In this document: positions 41,486 to 50,411 of the stretch, one piece after another
How positions within the stretch are numbered: the stretch's first letter is position 1
Layout: each line of letters begins with the position of its first letter
NCBI RefSeq assembly: GCF_040611135.1
Contig: NZ_JBEXNL010000003.1
Location: 299,923 to 363,922, forward strand
DNA length: 64,000 bases
Source: Tsukamurella sp040611135
Lineage (GTDB): Bacteria > Actinomycetota > Actinomycetes > Mycobacteriales > Mycobacteriaceae
Direction: 5' to 3'
Translations under genes and position numbers: made by a program
Notes under the pieces: generated by a model
What the model was told of the DNA's origin: nothing
Seen by the model: only the letters and a program-made list of their open reading frames with translations
Databases searched by the model: none

Positions 41486-43728
41486 GCGTGGACGCGGTAC
41501 TCGACCAGGTCGTGGCGGGTGAGGGAGCCTGTGCGGTGCGGATCGACGGTGCCGTCGGCGCGCGCGCCGTGCTCTCCGACCTCGCGAAGCGCGCGCGGAT
41601 AGCCGGTCGTTCGGTCTTCCGGGTCGAAGGGAGCGCGGCCCTCCAGGATCTACCGTTCGGGGCGTTAGGAGGGATGGTCCTGCTGTCCGGCGGCGATCCC
41701 CCGGCCCTGATGGCACAGGCCTGCCGGCAGATCGCCGCACTTGGCGAGCCCGTGGTCGTGATCGACCATGTGCACCTCCTCGATCCGCTCAGTGCGATCT
41801 CGCTGCACCAGTCGGTGCTCCGCGGTGCGGTGCGCGTCGTCGCCCTCGCGTCGCGCTCGCAGGAGGTGAGCGAAGGCGCCGTGCGGGCGTTCATCGACGC
41901 TCTCCCGGTGGTCACCTGGAAAGGGGGAGGTGGCGGCGAACGCCCGCCGACCGTTCGCTCACTGCGTCCGTTGCATCGACGCCTTCTTCAAGCACTCGCG
42001 CTCGCAGGCGATCTTTCACTCGACGATGCAGAACGCCTGTTCGGGTCCGAGGCGACGGCGGCGGTCGAATCCGCGGGTCTGGTTCGAGTGCAGGCGGTCC
42101 GTTTCAGCGCGCGCGTCACTCTGGCGGAGCGTGCTGTCGCAGATGAGGCGCTGGCCGAGCTCGGCGCGGCGGACCGGGATCGACTGTGCGGGGATCTCGT
42201 GCGTGCGCTACGCACTCGGACCGACTCCGACCCGCGTCGCCTGATCCAGAGCGCTCTGGTGATGCGGCGGGGTTCGGTCGCCGACTACGACCCGGGGCTG
42301 CTGGTCCAGGCCGCGCAGGCGGCGCACACTGTCGGAAATCTCGGGCTGGCCAGGGAATTGGCGCGCCTGGCCGTTGACGCGGGAGCCGGTGCCGAGGGTG
42401 TCCTGGTGCTCGCCGAGGCGCTGACGTGGAGCGGCGCGGCGGACGACGCCGAAGCCCGGTTGGCGGACCTCGCAGCGCAGGACCTCGAGGACGCGATCGC
42501 GGTGCGGGTCGCCGCCGCCCGCGCGGCGAACCTGCACTGCAATCTTTGCGCCGGCGATCGGGCGCTTGCTGTGGTCACCGCAGCTCGTGAGCGGTTCGCT
42601 CAGTCCCCGCATCGGGATCTCTTGGACGCCTTGATGATCCAGTTCGCGTTCTTCGCCGGCGACCTGGCGACGGTGCTTCGTGACGGACTGCCGATGGTGG
42701 AGATGGTCGACATCGATTCCCCGGCGATGGTCTGGCTCACCAGCGCCACTGCCAATGCATTGTCGGCTGCAGGGCGGTTCGAGGAGGCTGAGCGACATGC
42801 GCGCCTGGGCTTCGCGGCTTCGGAGCGCAGCGCCTCGGGGACGCAACGGTTCACTCTCGGCCTCGCCCTGACCGATTCGGCGCTGGCGCGGGGACGGGTC
42901 GACGAGGCCCTGCGGATCTGCGACGACCTGTACGCGCGCGCCGCGGGCGAGCCGCAGGCCACGGGCATTGTGGACGCGCTCGCCGGTCGGGTCGCGATCG
43001 CAGCCGGTGACATCGACGGTGCCGTCGCTGCGATGCGCCGTGCGGCGCAGGCCGCGCGCAGCGGTGCCACCCCCGTGTGGCAGGCCGTCGTGGCGGCCTG
43101 GCTCGCGGACACCGCGTCGACCGCCGGGCAGCGCGAGGAGGCAGTCGCGGCCTGCGAGTTCGCCATTGCGACGATGCCCCCGTACGTCCACTTCTTCGAC
43201 GTGGAGCTACACGTCGCGCGCGCGGGCATCGCTGGCGACGACCGCGAGGCGGTGCGCCACCTCGAGCGTGCCGTCGCGGGGGCGCACGCGCGGGGTGACC
43301 TGGTTGGGGAGTTGCGGATGCGGATCCGACTGGTATGGCTGGGTGCCCGGGATCAGGTGGCGGTCACGGCGGCGTTGGCGACGCGGCTCGACACTCCGCT
43401 CGTCGCGTCGGTACACGACTACGCGGTCGCGATGGCGGAGCGGGACGCACGTGCATTGCGGGCGGAGAGCGAGTTGTTCGCGGACCGGGGGTGGGGCATG
43501 GGAGTGCGGGACGCGCGCGTGGCCGCGGAGGCGGAGGCGGCCCCGTCGTACGAGGGCCTGAGCGCGCGGGAGCGCGAGGTGATCAAGCTCGTCGTGGCGG
43601 GCCGCACCAATCGGGAGGTCGCCGAGGTGCTCGGCGTCGCCCTGCGCACCGTCGAGGGGCACCTGTACCGGATCTACCCGAAGGCGGGCGTCGCCAACCG
43701 CAGGGAGTTGGTCGCTCGCTTCGGGTAG
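41482..43728 (+). CDS. Large LuxR-family regulator with degenerate ATPase region (2)
   Basis: 748 aa, paralogous in layout to the preceding gene. The C-terminal LuxR HTH is clear (YEGLSAREREVIKLVVAGRT, then VALRTVEGHLYRIY). TPR-like repeats fill the centre. The N-terminal region keeps a LAL-like order (VRIDGAVGARAVLSDLAKRA where Walker A is expected, but without GKT; Walker-B-like VVVIDHVHLLDPLS). Loss of the P-loop implies ATP-independent or pseudo-ATPase signalling. The ATG at 41482 overlaps the upstream TGA (ATGA), so the two regulators are translationally coupled and may act as a heteromeric pair. Confidence 0.82.
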   Translation: MSVDAVLDQVVAGEGACAVRIDGAVGARAVLSDLAKRARIAGRSVFRVEGSAALQDLPFGALGGMVLLSGGDPPALMAQACRQIAALGEPVVVIDHVHLLDPLSAISLHQSVLRGAVRVVALASRSQEVSEGAVRAFIDALPVVTWKGGGGGERPPTVRSLRPLHRRLLQALALAGDLSLDDAERLFGSEATAAVESAGLVRVQAVRFSARVTLAERAVADEALAELGAADRDRLCGDLVRALRTRTDSDPRRLIQSALVMRRGSVADYDPGLLVQAAQAAHTVGNLGLARELARLAVDAGAGAEGVLVLAEALTWSGAADDAEARLADLAAQDLEDAIAVRVAAARAANLHCNLCAGDRALAVVTAARERFAQSPHRDLLDALMIQFAFFAGDLATVLRDGLPMVEMVDIDSPAMVWLTSATANALSAAGRFEEAERHARLGFAASERSASGTQRFTLGLALTDSALARGRVDEALRICDDLYARAAGEPQATGIVDALAGRVAIAAGDIDGAVAAMRRAAQAARSGATPVWQAVVAAWLADTASTAGQREEAVAACEFAIATMPPYVHFFDVELHVARAGIAGDDREAVRHLERAVAGAHARGDLVGELRMRIRLVWLGARDQVAVTAALATRLDTPLVASVHDYAVAMAERDARALRAESELFADRGWGMGVRDARVAAEAEAAPSYEGLSAREREVIKLVVAGRTNREVAEVLGVALRTVEGHLYRIYPKAGVANRRELVARFG

Positions 43729-43762
43729 CGTCCGGTTCATCCGCATCTGGTAAGCACAGGAC

Positions 43763-45286
43763 ATGCGTTCACGTCGCCACCTCGCCGCCGCCCTCGTCGC
43801 TGTCCTTGCGGGCGGCACACTCGTCGCCTGCTCGCCCGGTAAGGCAGAGGACGCGGCCAAGCTCGATCTGAAGACCGGTGCGAACGCGCCGCTCACGATC
43901 AGCGCCGGGCAGCTCGCGCGTCTGGCGCAGGGCGGCGCCGTCGTCGCCGTCAAGCCGACGGCCGACGGCACCGTCGAGGCGGCGAAGGGGGGCGCCCTGG
44001 TGTTCAAGCCCAAGGCCGGTTTCACCGGATCGGTCCAGCTCAAGGCGGTCGTCTCGCCCGCGGTCGCGCTGTACTCGTCGGACATCCCGCCGCTCGCCAC
44101 CGTCGGCGGAGTATCCGTGGACGGCAGCGGCTACGGCTCGGCGTGGACGCCCGTCCCCGGCGCGCCGGGCGAGTTCTACGGCCTCACCGACCGCGGCCCC
44201 AACGTCGACGGTCCCGGGAAGGACGAGAAGGTGTCGGTGACGCCGGACTTCACGCCGCAGATCGGCCGGTTCGCGCTCGAGGACGGTGTCGTGAAGCTGA
44301 CCAGCGTCATCACGCTCAAGGGTCGCGACGGCAAGCCGCTCAACGGTAGGAACGACACCGCCGCACCGACCGGGGAGAAGATGCTCGACCTCGACGGCCG
44401 GGAGATCCCGCCGACCGACCACGGCATCGATCCCGAGGGGCTCGTCGCGCTGCCCGACGGATCCTTCTGGGTGTCCGACGAATACGGGCCCTTCCTCATC
44501 CATTTCGATGCCAACGGCCAGGAACTCGATCGCCTCGTGCCGGGCAAGGGGCTGCCGGAGGTGCTGAAGTCCCGCACGCCCAACCAGGGCATGGAGGGAC
44601 TCACCGTGACGCCCGACGGTTCGCGCCTGGTCGGGATCATGCAGTCGGCGCTGAACGTCCCGGGCCTGAACGGCAACGCGAAGGAGGTGCCGGCCGTGCG
44701 GATCGTCGTCGTCGACCTCAAGACCAAGGCCGTCCAGCAGTTCGTCTACCTCCTGGACAACCCGAAGGACACCAAGAAGGCGGTCTCCGAGATCACTGCG
44801 ATCTCCAACACGGAGTTCCTCGTCGATGAGCGCGACGGCAAGCCCGCCCCTCGGGCGAGCAAGACCGTCTACCGCATCAGCCTCGACGGTGCCACCCCGC
44901 TCGGTGAGCAGAACCCCGAGACGATCGTGGGCGTGAGCACGACGCCCGAGGCGGAGGCGGCGCTCAAGGGCGCCGGGATCACCCCGGTCCGCAAGACGAC
45001 GGCCCTCGACCTCAGCGGCCTGGTCGACAAGCTCAACCCCGCCGGGACCTTCTTCGGCCACGACAAGGTGGAGGGCCTCGCGACCACCGACGGCGGGAAG
45101 ACCCTGTTCATCGCCAACGACAGCGACTTCGGACTCGCTGGGATCGCGGGCCCGAAGACGCCCTTCCAGCTCACGGCGAAGATCCTGGCCAACGGGCTGC
45201 AGGACAGCCTCGAAATACTCAAGGTCGACACGACGAAGCTGAACGAGCCCGTCGTCGAGCGGACGATCACGGTCACCGTCGGGTAG
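43763..45286 (+). CDS. Esterase-like/phytase-like lipoprotein (PF13449)
   Basis: 507 aa. It has a signal peptide with lipobox LVACS (Cys23). The rest is the beta-propeller esterase-like activity of phytase domain: YGLTDRGPNVDGPG, HGIDPEGLVALPDGSFWVSDEYGPFLIH, NQGMEGLTVTPDG and KVEGLATTDGGKTLFIANDSDFG are its usual conserved blocks. Members are extracytoplasmic and may hydrolyse phosphate esters; a substrate is not assigned. It begins 34 bp after the second LuxR gene, so a shared transcript is possible, but the product is common in actinobacteria and need not belong to the accessory locus. Confidence 0.88.
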   Translation: MRSRRHLAAALVAVLAGGTLVACSPGKAEDAAKLDLKTGANAPLTISAGQLARLAQGGAVVAVKPTADGTVEAAKGGALVFKPKAGFTGSVQLKAVVSPAVALYSSDIPPLATVGGVSVDGSGYGSAWTPVPGAPGEFYGLTDRGPNVDGPGKDEKVSVTPDFTPQIGRFALEDGVVKLTSVITLKGRDGKPLNGRNDTAAPTGEKMLDLDGREIPPTDHGIDPEGLVALPDGSFWVSDEYGPFLIHFDANGQELDRLVPGKGLPEVLKSRTPNQGMEGLTVTPDGSRLVGIMQSALNVPGLNGNAKEVPAVRIVVVDLKTKAVQQFVYLLDNPKDTKKAVSEITAISNTEFLVDERDGKPAPRASKTVYRISLDGATPLGEQNPETIVGVSTTPEAEAALKGAGITPVRKTTALDLSGLVDKLNPAGTFFGHDKVEGLATTDGGKTLFIANDSDFGLAGIAGPKTPFQLTAKILANGLQDSLEILKVDTTKLNEPVVERTITVTVG

Positions 45287-45289
45287 GGG

Positions 45290-45577
45290 TCAGGGCGCGA
45301 CCCGCCCGGCGTACTCCCGGACCTCGGCCGACGGATCGTCCGTCAGGAGCCGGGCGTGGGCGCTGCGGAACGCGGTGCGGTCGGCGGGCGTGAGGCGCGC
45401 GTGGGACAGCACGAACATCGCGTGCCACCGGATGACGGGCCAGGGGGATGCGAGCGCAGCGAATGCCGCCGGCGCGTCGCCCGGGCCGAGCTCGCGGTAG
45501 CTCGTGCCGGGCGCGAGGCGCTCCGCGACGGGGCGGTGCAGGTCGGGCCTGCGCTGGAGCAGGTCGGCCGTGCGACC
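45290..45577 (-). pseudogene. 5'-truncated gene remnant (HEAT-like C-terminus)
   Basis: The minus-strand frame ending at 45290 reads as a plausible protein C-terminus (YRELGPGDAPAAFAAL, PVIRWHAMFVLSHARLTP, DDPSAEVREYAGRV), a helical, HEAT-repeat-like pattern. No start codon or ribosome site is found at the expected place; upstream it runs directly into a remnant of an ArsR-type regulator on the other strand. I infer that the 5' part was lost in the same deletion. The original function is unknown. Confidence 0.6.
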
Positions 45578-45713
45578 CGAACCGCTGCGTCAGGTGGATG
45601 ACTGGCTGGTGCCCTTCCGACACTTCTGGGCGCCGCGTCTCGCGGCCCTCGGTACCGAGATCGCGCGCGGTAAGAAGGCCCGCCGATCGACTAGGGACAA
45701 GGACGAGAAATGA
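45566..45713 (+). pseudogene. ArsR-family regulator remnant (C-terminus only)
   Basis: The 48 codons RPEPLRQVDDWLVPFRHF... to GKKARRSTRDKDEK match the C-terminal helix of ArsR-type winged-helix regulators that precede AHSA1/SRPBCC genes. The DNA-binding part is missing. A GTG at 45504 could still start a 69-aa peptide, but its first about 20 residues read backwards through the neighbouring remnant. The stop overlaps the start of the SRPBCC gene (ATGA), the usual coupling of this pair, which supports the identification. Confidence 0.7.
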
Positions 45714-46351
45714 CCTACGACATCGACGATCTCGCCACGGCCCAGCCGGCGGCGGTCACCCGTCGCGCCGAGGTGCGCGACAGCGGCGAGGGGCAGGTCT
45801 TCGTCTCCGCCTCGCTCAGCCAGACCTACCCCACCGACGTCGCCGACCTCTGGGACGCCGTCACCAGCGCCGAGCGCCTACCGCGCTGGTTCGCGCCGGT
45901 CCACGGCGAGCTCGTACTCGGCGGCCGCTTCCAGGTGGAGGGTAACGCCGCCGGTACCGTGCTCGAATGCGATGCGCCGCACCGGTACCTGATCTCCTGG
46001 GAGATCATGGGCGGCAGTTCGCAGGTGGAGGTCGCCGTCGAGGCCGACGGTGACGGTGCCCGTCTCACGCTGACCCACTCGGGGGAGAACGCCCGGGACT
46101 TCTACGAGCAGTTCGGACCCGGCGCCACCGGCGTCGGCTGGGATCTGGGGTTCCTGGGCCTGAACGCACTGATCACGACCGGCCAGGACCGCCCGGAGGA
46201 TGCCGAAGCGTTCTTCGCGATGCCGGCCGCGAAGTCCTTCATCATCGAGTCGGCGACGTCGTGGGCGGCGGCGACCGAGTCCGCCGGGGTGCCCGCCGAA
46301 TTCGCTCGCGCGCAGGGCGAGCGGACCGCCGCGTTCTTCTCGGGCGAGTAG
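45710..46351 (+). CDS. SRPBCC/AHSA1-family protein
   Basis: 213 aa. The Bet v1-like domain covers about residues 25-160 (TYPTDVADLWDAVTSAERLPRWF, GTVLECDAPHRYLISWE, LTLTHSGENARDFYEQFGPG). The C-terminal 50 aa continue the START/AHSA1 layout seen in actinobacterial partners of ArsR regulators. These proteins bind hydrophobic ligands; the ligand is unknown. With its ArsR partner truncated, expression is probably deregulated or lost, although the coding frame is intact. Convergent with the PE-PPE gene, 3 bp gap. Confidence 0.87.
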   Translation: MTYDIDDLATAQPAAVTRRAEVRDSGEGQVFVSASLSQTYPTDVADLWDAVTSAERLPRWFAPVHGELVLGGRFQVEGNAAGTVLECDAPHRYLISWEIMGGSSQVEVAVEADGDGARLTLTHSGENARDFYEQFGPGATGVGWDLGFLGLNALITTGQDRPEDAEAFFAMPAAKSFIIESATSWAAATESAGVPAEFARAQGERTAAFFSGE

Positions 46352-46354
46352 CGG

Positions 46355-47911
46355 TCAGGCCGCCGCGGCCGGCACCACGGGTGCGTCGTCGGAGTCCTTC
46401 TCCGGCGCGGACATCGCAGGGTCGGACGGCGCAGGCTCAGACGGAGCGGTCGCGCTCGGCGTCGATCCCGTCGGTGTCTCCGCCGTTGCCGCGCCGCTTC
46501 CGGGCGCGGCCGCGTCCGTGACGACCGGTGTGGCCGGCTCGGACGGCGCTTCTCCGGTCGGCGTCCCAGCTCCGGCAGCCGGCTCGGTCGAGCCTGCGGG
46601 CTCCGTCGGGATCGCGGACTCGGCGGCGGAAGTCTCAGCCTGCGATGTCGTGTTCGGCAGCGGGGCGGCGCTTCTGGCGAGCTGCAGCAGCGTCGACCGA
46701 TCGCCCGCCGGGGGAGCCTCGGTGCCACTGGTCGGGGCGTCAGCGGTCGTCGTTGCGGTCGCGGTGGGTGTCGGCGCCAGGTAGCGCGACGCGTCGCCCG
46801 TGCCCGTGGCGGCCTGGCCCACGCCCTGGACCGCAGCACCGAGTAGGTCGCCGCCGAGCCGCAGCGGATCGATCGGGGGAAGCAGCCCGAACGGCGTCGC
46901 CTTCCCATAATCGGAACGGTCGTAACCGGTCTCGATGATCACGCGCGCCAGCGGGGAGACGAGGTCGACGAACGGCCGGACGACGGCGGTCGTCCCGGTC
47001 GCGGCGCCGAGATCGAGCAACGGCAGCATGATCGGCAGGATCTTCGCCGGCAGCGTGATGTACCTGGTGTCACCGCTGGTCTGGCAGTAGGTGGCCGCAG
47101 TGCAGTCCTTCGTCGCCGCGTCGACGGCCGCGCGTACCTCGTCGGGCGTGTATCCGATGGGCGTGGCCGACTGATCGTCGGATCCCTTGGGCGCGAGCAT
47201 CGTGCCGTGCACGTACCAGAATCCTGCGAGCGCGTTCGCCGTCGCGAGCAAGTTGACGGGGTAGCGCGGGAAGTCGGCCACGCCGTCGTACTGGAACGCG
47301 ACATCTGTGGTGTTGATCGTGCCGGGCTTCGCGGTGTTCGTCGGCGTTCCGGGGCCGAAGGTCACATCGAGGATCGGGATGTGGCCGAGGAAGGACGGAC
47401 GCGTGAACAGCCCTCCGTTGGGGCGGCTCGCGTTGCCGATGAGGACGAACGAGACATTGTCGGGGACGCCGCCGGGTTGTCCCGCCAGCTGCTTCTTGAC
47501 CGCGCTGACGACGGTGCCGCCCTGGGAGTAGCCGAAGATCACGATCGGATCGGTCTTGTCCGCCGCGCCGTACGCGGTGTTCAGGCTCGTCACGCCGCTC
47601 GCGACGGAATCGTCCCACTTCGCGCCCTGCAAGCCGCCCCACCCGGAGAGTGGGATGGGCCAGAACTCGGCGATGTACGGCACCGGGGTTGCCTCACAGC
47701 CGCCCGGGACGGCGCACGCACCGGTCGGCGCGACGTAATAGCCGATCGCGTGCTCCTGGTAGCCCGCCACCTTCGACGGGTCCTTGGTGCCTGTTCCCGG
47801 CACCACGAGGACGGTCGTCGCCGCCCAGGCGACCGCCGAGGTGAGGGTGAGGGCGATCGCACCGAGGAGTGTGACCAGGACGTATCCGAGCTTGCGGGCG
47901 GTTTCGCGCAT
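46355..47911 (-). CDS. Secreted PE-PPE-domain serine hydrolase
   Basis: 518 aa. The signal peptide (KLGYVLVTLLGAIALTLTSA, cleavage after AWA) is followed by an alpha/beta-hydrolase domain of the PE-PPE type (PF08237): TTVLVVPGTGTKDP, nucleophile Ser in IVIFGYSQGGTVVS, and TPDEVRAAVDAATKDC. In mycobacteria this domain sits behind PE or PPE and shows esterase/cutinase-like activity; here it has an ordinary Sec signal. The C-terminal about 140 residues are Pro/Thr/Ala/Ser-rich, a likely wall-spanning tail. The ATG at 47911 begins the signal peptide; the longer frame is not needed. Confidence 0.9.
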   Translation of the reverse strand: MRETARKLGYVLVTLLGAIALTLTSAVAWAATTVLVVPGTGTKDPSKVAGYQEHAIGYYVAPTGACAVPGGCEATPVPYIAEFWPIPLSGWGGLQGAKWDDSVASGVTSLNTAYGAADKTDPIVIFGYSQGGTVVSAVKKQLAGQPGGVPDNVSFVLIGNASRPNGGLFTRPSFLGHIPILDVTFGPGTPTNTAKPGTINTTDVAFQYDGVADFPRYPVNLLATANALAGFWYVHGTMLAPKGSDDQSATPIGYTPDEVRAAVDAATKDCTAATYCQTSGDTRYITLPAKILPIMLPLLDLGAATGTTAVVRPFVDLVSPLARVIIETGYDRSDYGKATPFGLLPPIDPLRLGGDLLGAAVQGVGQAATGTGDASRYLAPTPTATATTTADAPTSGTEAPPAGDRSTLLQLARSAAPLPNTTSQAETSAAESAIPTEPAGSTEPAAGAGTPTGEAPSEPATPVVTDAAAPGSGAATAETPTGSTPSATAPSEPAPSDPAMSAPEKDSDDAPVVPAAAA

Positions 47912-47997
47912 GACGGTGCGGCCTCTCGTGTTCAGGTTGCGCTCAGTTTTGCACGACTGTGCTCGCCGTGCTTGCGAACTCAACCAGCCGGTGCCCG

Positions 47998-48837
47998 CTA
48001 CCCGGCGGCGGCGAGCACCCGCTCGGCGCGGTCCGGGAGCAGGTGGCCCGCTTCGGCGAGCAGCGCGACCGCGTCCTCGCCGAACACGGCCCGTGCGTGT
48101 TCGGCGGCGCGCGGACCGTCGAGCATCCTGTCGCGACCGCCGAAAGCGGCGGACACGCGCGCGGTGATCCCGGCGAGCGCGTGGTCCCCGAACGCGGGCA
48201 GGCCGTCGGTGCGCGGCCGGAAGGTGCGGAACACGAGTCCGCGGAACGCACCGAGGTCGTGCCCCAGGCCGGGTCCCGTGGGCGGCGTCCAGCCCGTGAA
48301 GTACTGCATCGCGGCCCGGCGGCCGGGCTCACCGAGCTGGCTCAGGAGGCCCGCCACCAGGAGTGGGGCGATCCGGCGCGGCCCGAGACCGCCTGGCGAC
48401 AGGAGCGCGAGGGACCGCACGCGGGCCGGGTGCTCGGCGGCGTAGTCCAGCGCGACCCATCCGCCGAGCGACTCCCCGATCACCGTCGCGTCGGCTGCGG
48501 CAAGCGCATCGCTCACGCCGGCGAGCCATGCGGCGTGCGCCCCCGGCTCCAGCGGCAGTCGCGGTACGACGGTGCCGCCCGGCTCGCCCGGCAGGTCGAT
48601 CGCGTGCACCCGGTGCGTCCGCGCGAGCTGCGGGATCTCGTTCGCCCAGTTCAGCGACGTGCCACCGGAGCCGTGCAGGAGCAGGACGGGAGGGGCGCCG
48701 TCGGGCCCGGCACTGAGCACGTGCGTCCCGTCGACGACGGTGCGCTCCACGTCCGGCAGGTATGCCGACAGCAGCCGCGCGTACTCCTCGCGGACCTCGC
48801 GTGCGCCCTCGTCGCTGCGGAATCGGTCGTCGGTCAT
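47998..48837 (-). CDS. Alpha/beta-fold hydrolase
   Basis: 279 aa. The oxyanion region is LLLHGSGGTSLNWANEIP; the nucleophile elbow is GESLGGWVALDYA (Ser). Asp in AAFGGRDRMLD and His in LAEAGHLLPDRAERV complete the triad. It resembles C-C bond hydrolases and esterases of the MhpC/proline-iminopeptidase type but the substrate is undetermined. It lies 86 bp upstream of the PE-PPE gene on the same strand and 84 bp from a divergent SRPBCC gene. Confidence 0.9.
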   Translation of the reverse strand: MTDDRFRSDEGAREVREEYARLLSAYLPDVERTVVDGTHVLSAGPDGAPPVLLLHGSGGTSLNWANEIPQLARTHRVHAIDLPGEPGGTVVPRLPLEPGAHAAWLAGVSDALAAADATVIGESLGGWVALDYAAEHPARVRSLALLSPGGLGPRRIAPLLVAGLLSQLGEPGRRAAMQYFTGWTPPTGPGLGHDLGAFRGLVFRTFRPRTDGLPAFGDHALAGITARVSAAFGGRDRMLDGPRAAEHARAVFGEDAVALLAEAGHLLPDRAERVLAAAG

Positions 48838-48921
48838 GCCTGCCTCCTCGTTTCGCGCTCAGTCTGGCAGGCGGGCGCCGAACACCGTCGCCGCGATACC
48901 GGCGCGTGGTCTACTGGCGAC

Positions 48922-49371
48922 GTGTTCGAGATCGAGTCGGATCCGTCGATCGTGGAGCTCGACCGGTACGTGCCGGAGGCCCCGTCGACGGTGTGGCGCG
49001 CGCTCACCGAGTCGGCGTCCGTCGAGCAGTGGCTGGTGCGATCGGTCGGGCTGCGACCGGAGGTCGGCACGACCTTCATCCTCGAGATCCCGTCGGATCC
49101 GCCCGGTGAGGTCTCGTGCGAGGTGATCGACGCGGTGCCCGCCGTGCGGTTCGTGCACAGCTACACGGACCTGCGGGCGCCGCGCCCGGCGCGCTGGATC
49201 GTCGACTGGAGGCTGGTGCCCGAAGGGCGCGGGACCCGGATCGTCTTCACGATGTCGGGCTTCGACGTCGAGGACCGGCAGCAGAAGTTCGCCCGCAATG
49301 CCGCGGAGCGCGGCTACCGCAACACGCTGATCCCCAAGCTCGCTGCCGCGGTGGCGGCGATCACCGACTGA
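48922..49371 (+). CDS. SRPBCC-domain protein (AHSA1-like)
   Basis: 149 aa with a GTG start. The Bet v1-like fold is visible from VPEAPSTVWRALTESASVEQWL through WRLVPEGRGTRIVFTMSGFD to the C-terminal helix YRNTLIPKLAAAVAAI. It is a small hydrophobic-ligand binder of unknown ligand. It is convergent with the DUF1330 gene, 30 bp away. Confidence 0.85.
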   Translation: MFEIESDPSIVELDRYVPEAPSTVWRALTESASVEQWLVRSVGLRPEVGTTFILEIPSDPPGEVSCEVIDAVPAVRFVHSYTDLRAPRPARWIVDWRLVPEGRGTRIVFTMSGFDVEDRQQKFARNAAERGYRNTLIPKLAAAVAAITD

Positions 49372-49401
49372 CCGAGGCTCGCGATCCGAAGCGGGCCGGT
49401 G

Positions 49402-49695
49402 TCAGCCGAGGCCCTCGACAACGCGGAAGTCGCGCTCGACGGCGTCGTCCAGCGCGGCGAGCGCTTCTTGGTACGCCGCGCTCTCGCGGGTGGCGACGGC
49501 CTGCTCGAAGCTGTCGAACTCGATCAGGATCGTCCGCTCGGCGACGCCGTGCTCGTACGGGGTGACGCGACCGTCGAGGGAGAGGAGCCGCCCGCCGCCG
49601 GCCTGGACGGCCACCCGCGCCAGTTCGTTGTAGGCGGCCAACTTCTCGGTGTCCTTGATGACGCGGTAGACGCTGACCCAATAGCCCTTGGCCAC
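49402..49695 (-). CDS. DUF1330-family protein
   Basis: 97 aa, GTG start with AAGGAG six bases upstream. It has the ferredoxin-like DUF1330 pattern: KGYWVSVYRVIKDTEKLAAY, GGRLLSLDGRVTPYEHG, ERTILIEFDSFEQA and SAAYQEAL. The family is dimeric and of unknown function; relatives of the fold include EthD and antibiotic monooxygenases. Confidence 0.9.
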   Translation of the reverse strand: MAKGYWVSVYRVIKDTEKLAAYNELARVAVQAGGGRLLSLDGRVTPYEHGVAERTILIEFDSFEQAVATRESAAYQEALAALDDAVERDFRVVEGLG

Positions 49696-49824
49696 GGTGT
49701 CTCCTTGCTCGGAGTGACTGTTCGTAGAAACGAACCGTCGGAGCGAGCCGTTTATGCCCGGCGAATGATTCAGGGGCGGTTCCCGATGCAGCACAGCATC
49801 GATAGCCGATCGCACGGAGATGCG

Positions 49825-50352
49825 CTAGCGATAGTTGCAAATACTGAATACTTCGCCGTCTCGCGTCAGGGTCAGGTACGCGCGTTTTCCGTTGCAGGTC
49901 CCGATGTTGCTGGCCACGAGTACGGGGTGCCGAGTTGGCTCGCCGGCTTGTATGTCGCCGGCTGTTCGGCACTGCGTCCCGGTTCCGGTTGCGATTGCCG
50001 AACCCCACCCCTTCCAGGTGATGTCTGTGATCGATGCGCTGCAGTGTCCGCTGAAGTCGACTGATCGCGGCGCGACCTGCCCGAATCCTTCCGAGTAATT
50101 ATTGCCGGGGCTGCCCAACACAATAGCGTCGCGATACGTCTCATTGTTGCCCGGACTTGCGTTGTCAGAACTCGCGGCCGACGCAGCTGCACTTGTATCG
50201 AAAGTGGATCGAGTAACCGTCACCGGTGCCGGGTGTGTGTCATCGCCATGGGTGCAGCCCGCCGAAAGAGATGAGATTACGACGAGCGGTGTTGCTAGGC
50301 GAAAGATGATCGCACGCAAGCGCCTGCTGTTCTTGGTGGGATGCAGTTTCAC
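49825..50352 (-). CDS. Putative lipoprotein of unknown function (1)
   Basis: About 175 aa. The N-terminus has basic residues and a hydrophobic stretch (IIFRLATPLVVISS) with lipobox LSAGC, then a Thr/Ser-rich spacer and a C-terminal domain with three Cys (GHCSASITDITWKGWGSA, TQCRTAG, GTCNGKRAYLTLT). The GTG at 50352 is preferred, with GAGG upstream. Codon use and base composition are less GC-rich than neighbours. I do not recognise the family. It lies in a short patch between DUF1330 and tRNA-Ser(GGA) that also holds an integrase relic. Confidence 0.65.
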   Translation of the reverse strand: MKLHPTKNSRRLRAIIFRLATPLVVISSLSAGCTHGDDTHPAPVTVTRSTFDTSAAASAASSDNASPGNNETYRDAIVLGSPGNNYSEGFGQVAPRSVDFSGHCSASITDITWKGWGSAIATGTGTQCRTAGDIQAGEPTRHPVLVASNIGTCNGKRAYLTLTRDGEVFSICNYR

Positions 50353-50411
50353 GATGTGAACCTCGATCGAGTGGATGACGCCTGCGGCTTCATTGCCGGC
50401 CTCGGGGTGAC

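Noticed and set aside
49959..50359. Plus-strand frames in the lipoprotein region
   Set aside because: The minus-strand frames carry signal peptides with lipoboxes and plausible ribosome sites.
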